Below are positions 22,385-34,621 of a stretch of DNA of 64,000 nucleotides, piece after piece. Source of the stretch: Breviolum minutum Mf 1.05b.01 (Eukaryota > Sar > Dinophyceae > Suessiales > Symbiodiniaceae); assembly GCA_000507305.1 (NCBI GenBank), contig DF240456.1, positions 53,952 through 117,951 on the forward strand. The letters run 5' to 3'. A program made the position numbers and the translations under genes. A model generated the notes under the pieces. It was not told the DNA's origin. It saw only the letters and a list, made by a program, of their open reading frames with translations, and made no database searches. Position 1 is the stretch's first letter. The number at the start of each line of letters is the position of its first letter.

Positions 22385-24480
22385 TCATTTAACGATGGGA
22401 TGCTCAAGTGACCCTCCAAGTCGTCCAGTCGCAACTTGAAGGTTTAGAGTTTGGGATCTCGGAGGTGGCGACTGTTTCTTGAGGGTGGGGGAGAGCACCC
22501 CAAGGTAGGTATATTATATTATATTCATCTATTATAAATGGATACAAATGGCGTATGCCATGTTTAGCATACTAAAAGATGTATTTCATTACCGTAATGA
22601 AGTACAAGATCATTTCATCCTACCCAAGGCGTGGTGTATATAATGGATCCAGATCAAGATGAGTTGAAAGCTCGATATTTCAATAAATTAAAATTGTTTC
22701 CACGAAACCTTCAACTGCCTTCATATTCCCAAATTCCAAGGTTTCCAACTCCAAGTTTCATCTCCAACTCCAAGTTTCATCCCACGCTCTCAGAACCAAA
22801 ACTCCAAGATTTGCAAGGTTTGTGGACAAATTGTTCAAACGAAAAAAACACATGTTTTGCCACTTTGAACAAGCAGAACTCAAACTTTCACACAAAAAAA
22901 AAGTGCAACAACAACCTCAACACCCCTAGAACCAACATCAACTACTACAACCAGGCCACCCCAACAACCGATTCTTTTCGTTGCGCCTTCCTTTCTGAAG
23001 CTGAAGAGCACCACTGCAATCATCAGAAAGAAAGCAGAGAGGATGACACAAATACTGGGCCTCAGGATGTTTTTGTAGAAAGGTCCAGGGTTTTTTGGGA
23101 TGAACCATCCCCTTCATTATGGGAAATGGTTGGGTGGGTAACCCTATAACCCTGTCAACATTGGGCATTCAAAAGGGGTAGTTGAAACCTTCGCAGTTGA
23201 GATTGTTGAGATTGGAGAGTGAAACTTTTTATCGTGGCAAAGTAGATGAGTTATCTGCGATTGTATAACATATTAATATTGACTTGCATGCGTTTTCCCG
23301 TTCTTTTCTCAACCTAGACTTCTTCAAACGAGTGGTAAACACAGACTTTAGAGGTTCCATCATTCAGATCTCAAAACGGGATGTCAACATGCCCAAGGTC
23401 TCCAGTCCAAGGATATCCAAGGAAGATTTGTCCCCAATCGTCATCAACTTGTTCAACATGCTGTCCTCTCCTCCCCCCAAAAAAACAGAAATATCATCCA
23501 AGCTGCTTTACAACCAAAAAATCCCCTGCCGCTGTTCAAACAAAAAAACCTGGAGGATCATCCCAGCTGGTAAGTGGTAACCCCCATGTATAAGCCGTGA
23601 AGTAAAAGGCCAATTTGGAAGGACTTCCCACAACCCAATCCTTATGGGACTTACAACCAATCACCATGGCCATCCAAGGGGATCCAAGGGACAGCTTCAT
23701 GAAGCCGAAGGTGTAAAAGAACCTCAAGGCTTCGAGCCGATCCGTTACGAAATGGATCCCTATATAACCGCTATAAATGGCTTCAAAAACAAATGGAGAA
23801 CTGGGGGGGTACTTATGAAGCCCTTGGAGCTGGAGCTAATGGGCCCCTAATTTATAACTGCCCATTTGGCCCATGATTTTTTGTTGGAAGTTTTGGGGTG
23901 GTAAAACGCTTCCTGCAATGACCACAAGAAGGGAACGAAAGGAGATCCAATTGAGCTCTGTTTTGAGCAATTCACCGGGAAACGGGTAAGTTGCAATTGC
24001 AACTCAAAACCGTGTGCTTCGTTTTGATAAATAACATCAAATCATATGTTTGTCAATATGAAGCAAGGCACATAAAAGCAGGAAAATCATCTTTTTGTTG
24101 GTCTTTTTGTTGGTACATTATCTTAAAAAACGAACACGTGTCGCACTTGAAAAGCCATCGTGATGTGAATGTCCGTTCCTTCCCCTCCAAGAATTGCCTT
24201 CAAGTTGCTTGTGTATCGTTACCAACGAGACAGACGTTTTCAGAACGACCCCTTCGATTGTTGTGGCTGGGTCCTGAAAAAACAACTGGTTAACAGTTAT
24301 ATAATGGCCTTATTTAAAAATATGTATATATATATATATATATATATGTACCTGGTTTTTATTGACACCCCTTTTTACATAGAGTTAGATATGGGATTCC
24401 CTCCCTTTTTAACCCGGTTTATCACCCCGGGGCCGCCGCAATAGGAAGAGAAAGACGGCAAATGATGGAGCCCAAAGCGC
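22385..24480 (-). CDS. Candidate single-span membrane protein, 3' exons
   Basis: Seen: exons 24480-24426 (weak), 24273-24179, 23060-22991 and 22477-22385 have matching phases. The second reads DPATTIEGVVLKTSVSLVTI and is flanked by TTTTTTCAG|GACCC and GGAAG|GAACGG. The third is almost only a transmembrane helix, ICVILSAFFLMIAVVLFSF then RK, flanked by AG|GCCC and AAG|GAAGG. The last gives a cytosolic-looking tail KQSPPPRSQTLNLQVATG and ends at TGA 22387-22385. Inferred: a type I-like membrane protein whose 5' exons lie further right. No family recognised. Two introns begin with GA, as in the GTPase gene. A foldback element begins at the stop codon. Confidence 0.42.
22991..23060 (-). CDS. Transmembrane-segment exon
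   Basis: 23 codons after a split Arg: PSICVILSAFFLMIAVVLF followed by SFRK, a hydrophobic helix with a positively charged end. The acceptor is CCTGAG|GCCCAG and the donor AGAAAG|GAAGGC (GA type). The phase fits exons on both sides. Confidence 0.45.
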
Positions 24481-24541
24481 CTTGGACAACAGAATCGGCA
24501 TGTCGAAATATAAAGAATTCGATGTATTGCGTGTATGTGTG

Positions 24542-24655
24542 TATATATTGGGGTTTCCTAAAATGCTGGTACCCAACAACCATGGGTTTTCCTACTAAAA
24601 ATGACCATTTTGGGGTGTTTTGGGGGTACCACCATTTTAAGAAACACCCATATGG
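24542..24655. repeat. Family B foldback, diverged
   Basis: GGGGTTTCCTAAAATGCTGG to CATTTTAAGAAACACCCATATG. Confidence 0.8.
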
Positions 24656-25017
24656 GCCAATTGTAGTATTCATAATATGTATATATGTATGTATACTGTA
24701 TATACTTATACTTGTACTTATATCTACGTATGTCTTTGATTGTATTTCAAGATGATTCAGATTCTTTCATCAACCTGGACTTTTCTCAGAATTTCCTCAC
24801 TAAACTACCTTTGGTGGGTGAGGTCCTATTACGTTTCTATAAGCTACCCATAATATAAATAATTTAATAATAATATATATATATATATACCCCTGGTGAC
24901 CCTTCATCATTCATCACCAAAAACGCTGGTTGTGAAATTTTTGCGAAAAAAATGCCCCTTTTCTGCAGTTAAAAATGAAAAAAATCGGGGCCCAAAAAAC
25001 TACTACGAGTCCTTGTC

Positions 25018-25500
25018 ATGTCAAAACCTCTCCCGCGGTCGGACTCCAAGGCACCAAAAAGTCGCCCTGTCGTAGAGCTGCGAAAAAAGAGCCGCCCGTG
25101 GCACCGCTGCCGCTTTTGGTCCTTGAGTGGTGACGACCGGCCGGCCCACGGCGATGGGGTTGATTTTTATGGGTTTTGTTGGTTGGTTCCAAAACACCTT
25201 CTCAAAAGCTAAGAAGTAAAGAGTGACAGTTACAAAAGAAAATTCTGAAAATGAGCGATTTTGGATGATGACTTTAAGTTATTACAAAAAAATCTTTGTG
25301 GTCCATTTCATTTTGAGGATGTTTTCGAAACCTGCCTGTCTCTTGGGGATCGTAAGCCCCCGGACGACGGCCCGGGCTTGGCTGCGAAGGTGGCACCCGG
25401 AGGATTCATCATCACCTCGTTGGGCCCCGAAAATTTTGACAATGAGAGATCCGAATATTTCAAGGGATTTATGGTTGATTTATGGTTGATTTATGGTTGA
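25018..25500 (+). CDS. Possible coding segment, strand uncertain
   Basis: A GC-rich patch. The plus strand at 25.26-25.47 kb reads FHFEDVFETCLSLGDRKPPD then GLAAKVAPGGFIITSLGPEN; the VAPGG-x-IITS pattern resembles the strand and loop after the core of class I methyltransferases. The 25.02-25.2 kb part reads SRPVVELRKKSRPWHRCRFW. The minus strand is also open across part of it. The 11-bp minisatellite begins at the end of the frame. Confidence 0.25.
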
Positions 25501-25675
25501 TTTATGGTTGATTTATGGTTGATTTATGGTTGATTTATGGTTGATTTATGGTTGATGTATGGTTGATTTATGGTTGATGTATGGTTGATTTATGGTTGAT
25601 TTATGATTTATGGTTGATTTATGTCTGTTATATAGATATGGTTGATTCATAGTTGATTTATGGTTGATTTTTATG
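25467..25675. repeat. 11-bp minisatellite (TTTATGGTTGA)n
   Basis: About a dozen near-perfect units from 25467 to about 25600, then degenerate units (with ATG TATGGTTG variants) to about 25675. Confidence 0.95.
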
Positions 25676-25822
25676 GTAAATGTATATTGTGATCCTCCAA
25701 GTAAAGGGATTTAAAAAATGACAAAGTCACGTCAAGTCTGCCGGCGCCCTTTTTTGGTATGGTGTTTTTGCGAGCTTTTGACAGGTTTTTTGTGACCTCC
25801 AAATAGGGGAAGACAAAACTGT

Positions 25823-25904
25823 TTGGTGGTTTCAACCCATCTGAAAAATATTAGTCACATTGGAAATATAGAGGTGAAAAAAAAATGTTTGAAACCACCA
25901 CCTG
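25823..25904. repeat. Family A foldback, shortened centre
   Basis: TGGTGGTTTCAACCCATCTG to GAAACCACCACCTGG with ~20 bases missing in the middle. Confidence 0.85.
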
Positions 25905-26545
25905 GAAAAGATTGTTCAAAGGTCACGGTTTGAATCACCTGAGTAAAGTTGTATTGAAAAACCAAAAATCGCTCCACCCTCAGGCTGCGGCTGGATGGGG
26001 TGTGGCTTTCCCCTAAGGAGACATCCTTAAGATACTGTATCGGACATAGGAGCCATCACGGCTACACAGAGTGGCCACCTTGCCACCATGATTTCTGGTT
26101 TCTGCGGTGTTTTGTTCTCAGAGAAATGAGCATCTTAGGGGCCAAGAGTTGTGTTGATCTGACGTTGATCATTGTTTCCCCCTTGGCAAATCAAAATTTG
26201 GTGAACCCAGATATACCAAAAATAGTTTCTGTGTCATTTCACGACAAACCAAATGGTTTTTTCAAGTCCACACTTCAAAATATTCAAATTCAATCACGAC
26301 TTGCTGACCCTTCAAACCTTCCGTCAAAGCCCGTTTGCAAGCCAAAAGCAAGGGATCTTTTCTTCTCCTTTCTGGGCGCCAAATGCTGAAACAGCCAACA
26401 TCGCTGACATCGGAAACATTCGACGTGAAAATCCGAGCTTAAAATCCGTACCGGCATGGCCAGTAGTGGGTCAGCTTTGGTTTCTGGAAACTTGGGCAAA
26501 ATTTTTGGTTCCCTAGATTTGTATCTGATGAATTTCAGTGAAATT

Positions 26546-26755
26546 CGGGGTCATTATGTGACACCAACTATAATATTTCACCAACCTAGGTTTCCCTGAA
26601 ATAAGGAGATTTCCCTTACTAAACCCCTATAATTTGACCAGATGCCATTGTTATAAGGGACATTCTTCAAACTTAAAATAGATTTGCATCAAGTTTGATT
26701 CCCCATTCCCCCCCAAATTTTGGGTGGCATTGAATGACCCCCTGGTGGAGCCACA
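26546..26755. repeat. Family G element
   Basis: GGTCATTATGTGACACCAAC ... CTTAAAATAGATTTGCATCA ... GAATGACCCC. Related copies lie at 4374-4490 and 36848-36972. A block TTTCACCAACCTAGGTTTCC is inserted in this one and recurs at 20015. Confidence 0.65.
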
Positions 26756-27082
26756 GGACTCATTTGTGACACCAATGGGTTTTTCCCTCATAGCTTCACT
26801 CAGCTTTTAAACTTCCAGGAAGAAAACGATGATGCATGATGATGATGAATGATGAAGATGAAGATGATCATGATGTTAATAATCATGATCACAATAATGC
26901 AAACGTACCCCTCATGTCCGCTTCATCTCTTCCAAAGCTTCTATTTGGTGTTCCTTGAACGAACGAAGACCGCGATCCGAAAGTCTCACAAGCGCCCAAA
27001 GAGCCGGAGAAACCTCAGCAGCTCGTCATGAAGATGGGTTGGGACATGGTTGGGGCAAGATGGGCTCTTACCACTTACAAGT

Positions 27083-27192
27083 ATGTGGGTGTTTCCTTAA
27101 ATAATGGTACCCCAAAATGGATGGTTTATAGTGGAAAACCCTATTAAAATGGATGATTTGGGGGTACCATTATTTTTGGAAACACCCATATA
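27083..27192. repeat. Family B foldback
   Basis: GTGGGTGTTTCCTTAAATAA to TTTTTGGAAACACCCATAT; close to the consensus. Confidence 0.9.
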
Positions 27193-27929
27193 GGGGTCAT
27201 AACTCAACTTATAACTATTGGGGCTCATCTCGCAATGGCCGAGTTCCAAAAGATGCTAGTTTGTTGGATCATGCCCGGTGCAGAAGTGGATTCCGTGGAA
27301 GTATTCAAAGTTTCGATACAAAACCCTTGATTTTCCAGTTCCCTCTACATATACAGTACATATATTTGGAACCATGAAAGGTTTCGGACGGGATAAGTTC
27401 AGGATCTCTTGAGTCCCATGAATCAACTTGGCAAATGAACAAATATGCCACACACAGCAGGGTGGTGGTTTCAACCCATTCGAAAGCTCTAGTCAAATTG
27501 GATCATTTCACCAAAGTAGGAGCAAAATTCTAATTATCAAAATGCAGCCCCCTTACTGACTGCTCAGGTTTGTATATGTGACCCACCTCAGGAATTAATA
27601 GCTTTGTTGATTCTCCCGTGGCGAAAATCTGTGCCTTTCTTGAAAAAATGCTGTGGGGACAACCATTTCTTTATGCAACATCACCGACTCTGAAAATCTG
27701 GTTGATTCATATTGGGGGTTCGCTTGAACCTTTACCATGAGGCTTCTGCCCAAGGAATATTCCCCATCAGCTCTTTTTTCAACAAACACAGGGAAAGGAT
27801 CGGATCACATGATCACATCTCCCAGCAAAACCGGGAGGTTTGGAAAAATCCCATGGAATCAACTTCAAGATTGTGCCTTTTTTGGGAAGAAAATCATCAT
27901 CATGTCAACACTAGGTCATCATCATCAAC

Positions 27930-28212
27930 TTCAACTGGTAAGGTAGGCTTTTCTTTGGGGTCTTTTACATGTCCGGTCTGACTTTTTGTTGCTACAAAAC
28001 CCAGCTGGGAAGTAGCCGTAACCCCTGTGCACCTTGGGAAATTTTGCCATCTCCAAAAAATCTCCAAGGTGCACAGGGCCTGGGTATCGGAATGTCCCTT
28101 CCCCCGGCTCCCACCCCTCGGTCCCAAGGACGGGCCAATTCCGCTGCAGCAAGGTTCGGAAGACAACGGTCCCGCCTGGCTCTGGAAGCGAAGGGTGGAT
28201 CGATCCACAACC
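27930..28212 (-). CDS. Candidate exon in a GC-rich island
   Basis: One frame is open for over 80 codons: GSIHPSLPEPGGTVVFRTLL, QRNWPVLGTEGWEPGEGTFR, YPGPVHLGDFLEMAKFPKVH, RGYGYFPAGFCSNKK, ending at a TGA at 27931. The other frames are also open for long stretches, so the assignment is only moderately safe. The segment holds a perfect 15-bp inverted repeat (CCCTGTGCACCTTGG and its complement). Confidence 0.38.
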
Positions 28213-28740
28213 GGCTTGGGACTCTTGGTGCTTTTTCCCCCGTGAAAAATGAGATTTCAGGAGCCCGTCTTTATTGCAGGAATGAAGAACACCTGAATTT
28301 TTGCGCTCGAAGATTCAGGTTGAAACACCTGACATGAACTCCTGAAAAAAATTCAGATGAAAATCCTGAAGTGAAATAAATTGTCCAACAGGAATATGTC
28401 TTCAATCTTCTTTTGTGTCCATTTTTGGCGTCGATTTCATACTTAACTTTTTTTGAGAACAGAAAAAGTTGCGGAGAAGAAGTTGCGGAGATGCATACAG
28501 GGCCCAGCCATACATGTGTATTCATATAGAATCATATAGATATTTACATACCTGACAATCCTTTTTGCCCTTCTTGGGATGGTGTTTTGTGACCCCTTTG
28601 ACAGGTTAATTGACCTCCAAAGTATATACTCAAGAACGGTCAAGAAACCTTGAATCACCGAGTTTCCCCGCCCTTATCTTAATTTCAAACCGTATGGACA
28701 CATTTTACCCTATACCCACAATACCTTAAAGATTCAACTC

Positions 28741-28869
28741 CTACCTGGTACCCTAAACAACCATTTTTTAATGGATGTTTGGTGATACAACCATTTTTAA
28801 TGTATATAATGATTTGGAATCATCCAATTGAAACAACCATAAAAAACTGGTTGTTTGGAGTTCCAGGTA
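28741..28869. repeat. Foldback with CTACCTGG ends
   Basis: CTACCTGGTACCCTAAACAACC pairs with GGTTGTTTGGAGTTCCAGGTAG; inside there are further AACCATTTTTAATG pairs. Confidence 0.85.
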
Positions 28870-29775
28870 GATATGTTTGTATATCTCAATAATTATAAGT
28901 AGGGTCCTAAAATCCCAGCCTCGTGACTCCACTCGGTTAAAAAAAACTACACCGGATTTTTGGGAGGAGAATTTTCTTGGGATTTACGTCGACGAAAAAA
29001 ATGATGTGAATGAGTCCATCATTGATAGCTGCCACTACAGTAGTGATAAGAATAAAAAATCTCGACACCACCACCTAGAAAACAACCTTAATATTAACAA
29101 AAACTCCCAAGATCTATGACAATGATGTGTCCAAAAAAAATATCCAGGTTGTAGTCCGGTACGTAGATCACAACCAGGATGGAAGGGAGTTTCCAATCGG
29201 GTTATCTTGGGTTTACAATGTTGTGATGCACTTCACAAAAGCTATTGTTGATGGAAGAAATCCTGCACCGCCTGGGATGTATAAAACCCTGTAAATAATT
29301 CTCTTTTTTTGTAATCTGGGCCTCACCACCCCAATGCCCACGCCCCCCTTCACTTATTAAGGGTCCTATATACCAAAGACTTAGTAAGGTACCATTGGTC
29401 ACTGAGTTCCCCACGTTCTTCTCTCGCGATGACGGGGATCCCGAAGAAACCATGGCTTGCTGGCCTTTTTCACCGGGGAAGTCTTGGGTGGTTAAGCGGT
29501 ACAGCTTACAAAAAATACAGTATAGACCAAGGATTCCTGCAGTTTTTTCCTAATCTCGGAAAAATTCTCGCATGGTGGATGGAATTTCGACATGATTGCT
29601 TTTGAATTGTTCGGATTCTTCGGATTGTCGTATCAAATCGTAAGTTGATAAATCCATACTTCATAACTCAAAAACATAACTGGCATGATCTCTCCGTCTG
29701 AGAAAAAAAACGCCTCATCTTCTGGGATAAGCTGATCTCAGGATTTTTTGGGCCAGCTATCGGAAGGGGTGAGAT

Positions 29776-29877
29776 ATACCTGGAACCCAAATGACCCTTG
29801 TTTTGATTGGAATTTCGGCCTTGTTTTGGGGGGTTGACCTTCACAAATAGAGGTCATTTGGGTTCCAGGTATATACA
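29776..29877. repeat. Foldback with TATACCTGGAACCC ends
   Basis: TATACCTGGAACCCAAATGACC pairs with GGTCATTTGGGTTCCAGGTATA: 22 bases, perfect. A half copy lies at 38363-38405. Confidence 0.9.
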
Positions 29878-30160
29878 TACGTCCCCGAAAGTTCCCCACC
29901 TAAGAAACGCTAAGGTTCCCAGTTACTCTCCCTACCTTTGGAACCCCTCCCAGAGGAAGCCAAGAAAACTTTGGGTCAGAGTGAGTGCAACTGTTTGCTT
30001 CATAAGAGAGGCAGGGCAAAACAACGCGCCGATTGGTTGTAAACGCGCGCCCTCATAGACGCTTCTCCCATTGGAAATGAGACGCAATGTCTTTTTTGTC
30101 GCACGCCTGCTATGTTTTCGCACACACTACTCCCACAGCCATTTTTCATCTGTGTCCAAG

Positions 30161-31800
30161 TTAAAAAAAATCTTTGGGAGAACAGCCCATTTGATTGCAC
30201 CTGGCTTTGCGATAATTTGCAACAGCTGTCAACAAGTTTGAGAGGCCTGGTGCATTCAACATTCGTAAAGCTGCTAGCTGGTCTACATGGGCAAGTTTTG
30301 GAGAGCCCCGACCAACACGATTGGACCTCCGCAGCTGCAGTTTGACACTAGAAATCGGACTTTCAGCCTGGTTATCGCCAGCCACAACTTTGTACTGAGT
30401 TTTCTGTTCCAGACTAGCTTTTTTCGAATTTGTGCTAGCTTTTTTCAGAGTTCTTTCTTGCTGCTTTGTCAAGCTTTTTTTTGATTGCCCTGAAAGGCGT
30501 CATCTCGTCCAAGTAGTGTCGTGCCCCAACCACTGGCATACCCCGTTGTGCGAAGCCATTCAACAAAGCCGGTGCACTATCTGTTGTCCCCACGCAAGAC
30601 TTGGAATCCACATACTTGGTCAAAGCTTTCTTCACAGATTTCAAATCTTCTGCTGGAGAAGGTGCACCTTGCAAGGTAGATTTTGGACGCATCGGCATAC
30701 CAGCTCTTTTGCCACTGAAACGTCCGACGACCCAAATCATTCTGCCATGATGCACCACGAGTTTCCGTTTTCCTCGAGCTACAGTCTGGTTCGCCACTCT
30801 CCGAGCAAAAGGACCCACTTTGCATTTTTTTCTTGCTGCCTCCAAAGCGGCAACGTGGTCAGGTTTGAGTTTTCTCTTCCGACGTTTCAAATGCCACACC
30901 TTGGAACTACTTTTGGTTGTGAGTTTTTCGAGCCGTCAGCTTCTACAAACTCATCTGTCAACTGCAACGACCGTTGGATCTCCATTTGTTGCCATGCCAT
31001 AGCAAAGTAACACCCATGCATCCATTTCCGAAGCAGATCGATGCCAATAGGTTGCTTTTGGTCAGGAACTAGATGTAGTAACGTGTCCAAAGGGACTTTC
31101 ACAGCCACCAAAAATGCACACCGAAGCCACAAAGCAAACTGCGGCGTGTAGCCCCGAGTAGCTCCTGATTTGCAGTCAGACCAAACATACAATGCTTTTT
31201 AGAGATTGAAGGAAGCAAAGAACATCTGAAAAATATCTTAACTGCATTATTTCAAACTTATAGAGATGTCCGGGGCCAAGCTTTTTTTGGGGTTGTCCCA
31301 TGCACCAATTTGGAATCCCGCGCCTTGCCACCACGGTGTGTAAGCAAGAGAGCAATGAGTCAACTGCAACTTGTGTCTGCCGGCGTGCGGCAAAGTGGAC
31401 ATTCTTTACAATCCACAGCTGAAGAACCAGAAGAGCTTGAAGCAGCAGAGCAATTTTGTCATACGGACCCGCACTGCCAACACAACAATTTTTCACTCGA
31501 CTTTGGCAGCACTTCAAATGTCTGCAACAGTTTTTTCGCCTTGTGGTCAGAGAAAAGGCAAATGTCTGCGTACGTCCAGTCTTGCTTCAGAACCGTCAAA
31601 TCCTGCCTGGGTTTTGGTGCTTTCACAGAAGCGGCAACGTCATGTTTGACATGAGCCGAGTTTTTAACAGCAGCATTTTTTTCCGATCTTTCGCTTTCAG
31701 AGGAGCTTCGAACTTACGACTTCGAATGGTTTTACCCATCACAGCTGAACGACAAAACGAACAACCACTTCATTGCACGGGGCCACTTGAAAGCAGCTGC
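30161..31800 (-). pseudogene. Decayed DDE transposase, ISXO2-like
   Basis: Coding sense on the minus strand passes through several frames. A Cys/Arg-rich start (31.8-31.2 kb) is followed by GYTPQFALWLRCAFLVAVKV and LTDEFVEADGSKNSQ (31.19-30.89 kb), where EADG would be the first catalytic acid. Then come VVHHGRMIWVVGRFSGKR, CVGTTDSAPALLNGF (second acid) and VVGARHYLDEMTPF (30.90-30.44 kb). The end is AGDNQAESPISSVKLQLRR (30.47-30.16 kb), the usual N-x-x-ES..K close of such transposases. Known: ISXO2-type DDE domains are expanded in dinoflagellate genomes. At least three frameshifts or lost introns make this copy dead. Confidence 0.5.
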
Positions 31801-32307
31801 GGCAGAAAAATGAAATATATGAGATATTAAGTACGTCAAACATGTACATAAATATAAATCCAAAAATATAGATAGACTCATATACCTATATAAACATATC
31901 CCATATAGATTCAATGAACAGAGGAAGCAACTCAAACGTGTGGAATCAGGGCAAGTCTTCATTGCAGCAGATCCGACGTGGCAATCAATGATGATACACG
32001 CTGCTAAATCTTTTTCCACGAACATGATCCTCCGCTGCTAAATCCAGGTCGAGATGCGACTCCGTGGAAATCTGCGCCGAGGACGCTTCAAGGAGGATAC
32101 GGGTCTACATGGGCGACGATGAAAAGGGATGTTGCACCACTCCACAGGCCATAGCCCTTGCCACGACCGTGGCAGACCAGACCACTCTTGAGGAGTCAAA
32201 TCTCTTTTTCCGTGACATTTCTGCCTTGAACACTTTAGGAATGGGCCATGGCTTCCCATTATTGGGCGAAAAGCTCGCTGTTTGCAACTCGGAAGGTTGC
32301 ACTTTCC

Positions 32308-33538
32308 CTATTTTGTCTGTCGAATTTGGGGCGCAACATTTGGGACAGGGTCTTCTTGTGCTTCCAAGTCATCAAGAAGGGATTGCTGCAAGGCCTTCAC
32401 ACGAGCTGTAGTCCATGTGAAACCAGGAGATGCAAACAAGGTGAAAGCCCATGGCGGAATGTCAGGACCAAAATTGAGCATGCCACCGTGAAGACGATAG
32501 CCATTTCCACGGCCAAAACGATCTTTGGCCTGCATCCAGGGCCCATATTTGACCTGCAATGGGCAGAGAGCTTCCAGAACTTCAGGCGCCAATTGGTCCA
32601 ATTCTGTTGGTGGGTGCACAACTTTTGGCACAGCTTTCAATCGTAGCCGAACAAAAAACACATTTCTTCAACAGTTGTCAGGTCGCGAAAGGCCTTCCAG
32701 GCCTTGCAGGATCAAGTCACGAGGTTGAAGCCTCTGGCATTCTGAGCAAAGCCCCCATGAGTTGTACTCACACCAGAGCTGCGTCTGGGCCGTGAGTGCT
32801 GTGTCTTTTGCTTTGGGCAAGGGACATCTATTGTCGATATCGGATCCCTGTGCCAGTCTTGGCACTTGCAAGTTCATCATATTCAGTGTTTTTTTTCTGT
32901 CTTCGACCATTTTGTCTCGATACTCCTTTGGTGATAAGCCTGGTCCTGCTACACAGTACCTGGCAAGGGTGCAAAAACAGAACTATGATGGTGCACTACT
33001 TGACTGCACACAAGACACAAAGTGAACAACTGACTGACTCCTTCAGTGTTCTGAGACCCCGCCTGCTTTCGGAGGCTGCAGACCAGAAGGATTGCGCCAT
33101 CCGATATTTTTCAGCAAGTTCAGACGGCGTGAATGGATCGGTCTGCTTCCAAGAACTATTCTCTAGTGGCCCCTGTGTTGGCGCAGGCTGGGACATGGCT
33201 TCATTGCGAACCAACCTGTGCTGCTGCAGCCAGTGTCGATAACCTGGATCACTCACTCGATTCAACGCCAAGACCTGTGCTTGGGGCGTCAGGCGGTTGA
33301 ATCGTTCGTCTACGGAGCTAGGGCCTTCCAAAAAAGCCTGATTCTTGGTCAGGTCACAGAAGATGCATTTTTGGCGGCCATGCAGCCTCGCCGCACCGCC
33401 TCGTTCGCAGAACTGACATGCCCGGCCGAGCAGGCCTAAGCAGTATTTCGGCGCGGTTGGCCTCACTGGTTGTGCTGCTGCTCCTTGTGACTCCTGTTCA
33501 GGTACAGATCTCGAGTTTGCACCACACATATGTGGCAC
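32308..33538 (-). pseudogene. Broken CxxC-containing ORF, probably transposon-associated
   Basis: ACQFCERGGAARLHGRQKC then IFCDL gives two CxxC pairs, a likely zinc site, near residues 40-60. It continues RLTPQAQVLALNRVSDPGYR and ELAEKYRMAQSFWSAASES. After frameshifts there is another Cys motif (LWCEYNSWGLCSECQ, 32.9-32.7 kb) and ELDQLAPEVLEALCPLQVKY with NGYRLHGGMLNFG (32.66-32.31 kb). It lies just upstream of the decayed transposase on the same strand, so it may be the 5' part of the same element. The second half is reminiscent of the N-terminal domain of Helitron-like proteins, but I would not rely on that. Confidence 0.4.
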
Positions 33539-34621
33539 AGGGGGCGGACTTGTCAGGTCTTCAGATAGACGATACCGGCCGACGTACCTTCTGCACCGGG
33601 GGTGGAAGTTTCATATGTTGTTTTTTCTGATCCAAGCCCGGACTGGCGGGGAGCGGAAGTTTCAGGAATATATATATATATATGTGTCTATCTGTATAGG
33701 CCATATGCGCATAGGTACATGATGCACATGTCATATGTATATACAAATATGATTTCTAAATATTTTGCTTTGCACATATATTCAGAACACACGTTGGCTA
33801 TAAATGCGTATTTGAATACACATGTAAGTATCTGCGGCGCATATAATGACAAGCTATTTAAATATGTATATATATATATGTATTTATTTACTATATGTTA
33901 TGACACAACATGAGATAGCGAGAAAATCAGAAAGCAATCTGAGCGACCCAAATCTCAAAAAAGCGAACAGAGTCTGAGATTTGCAACAGCGTGAAGCACA
34001 TGCCTGTTAAGGGTATATATATATATATATCTACATAAATGCAGAGTACATGTATATATGAATATATCTGTATTTGCTATATGTTATGACACAAGCATCA
34101 CAACAACGAGATCATCAAGAAAGCAAACAGATTGTCAAATTTGGTACAAGGTGGACCACACACCTGTTGCGCACAAGATGGCGTCCTGGAGTTGCTCGTT
34201 CAGGCGTCGCAACGCAGGAATCATGGGTCCGCCCAGCGTCTCGGCACTCCAAGAATTTGATAAATAAATGTTACATTTTCAACCTGTGATCATGCCACAT
34301 CTCCCGATTGGAATATGGTTGTCCGTTGCTGTCCTCTTGTGCATTTTTTTGCACTTGGTTTCTCAGCCGAAAATGTTCTGAAAGATGCTAGGGACTGTGT
34401 CAGGTGATCCCTTGCCAAGTCACTTCTGTGTCCATTGCTTTGTATCTGTTCACTTTCTGCATTGTCGTTTCTGAGCACTCAATGTCTGGAAAGAGGTAAC
34501 TGACTGTGTCAGGATCTTTTCAGCAGCCCATCCACAGCATGTTTGCCTGCTAATTTTCAAACCCTGCACACTGCGTGCTGTGCAGCATGCTCAGGTTGTC
34601 TGCATGCAAGTAGGACCAAGT

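Noticed and set aside
22631..23149. 172-codon open frame on the plus strand
   Set aside because: Asn/Ser/Thr/Lys-rich and AT-driven; the minus strand of the same DNA holds a transmembrane exon with phase-matched neighbours.
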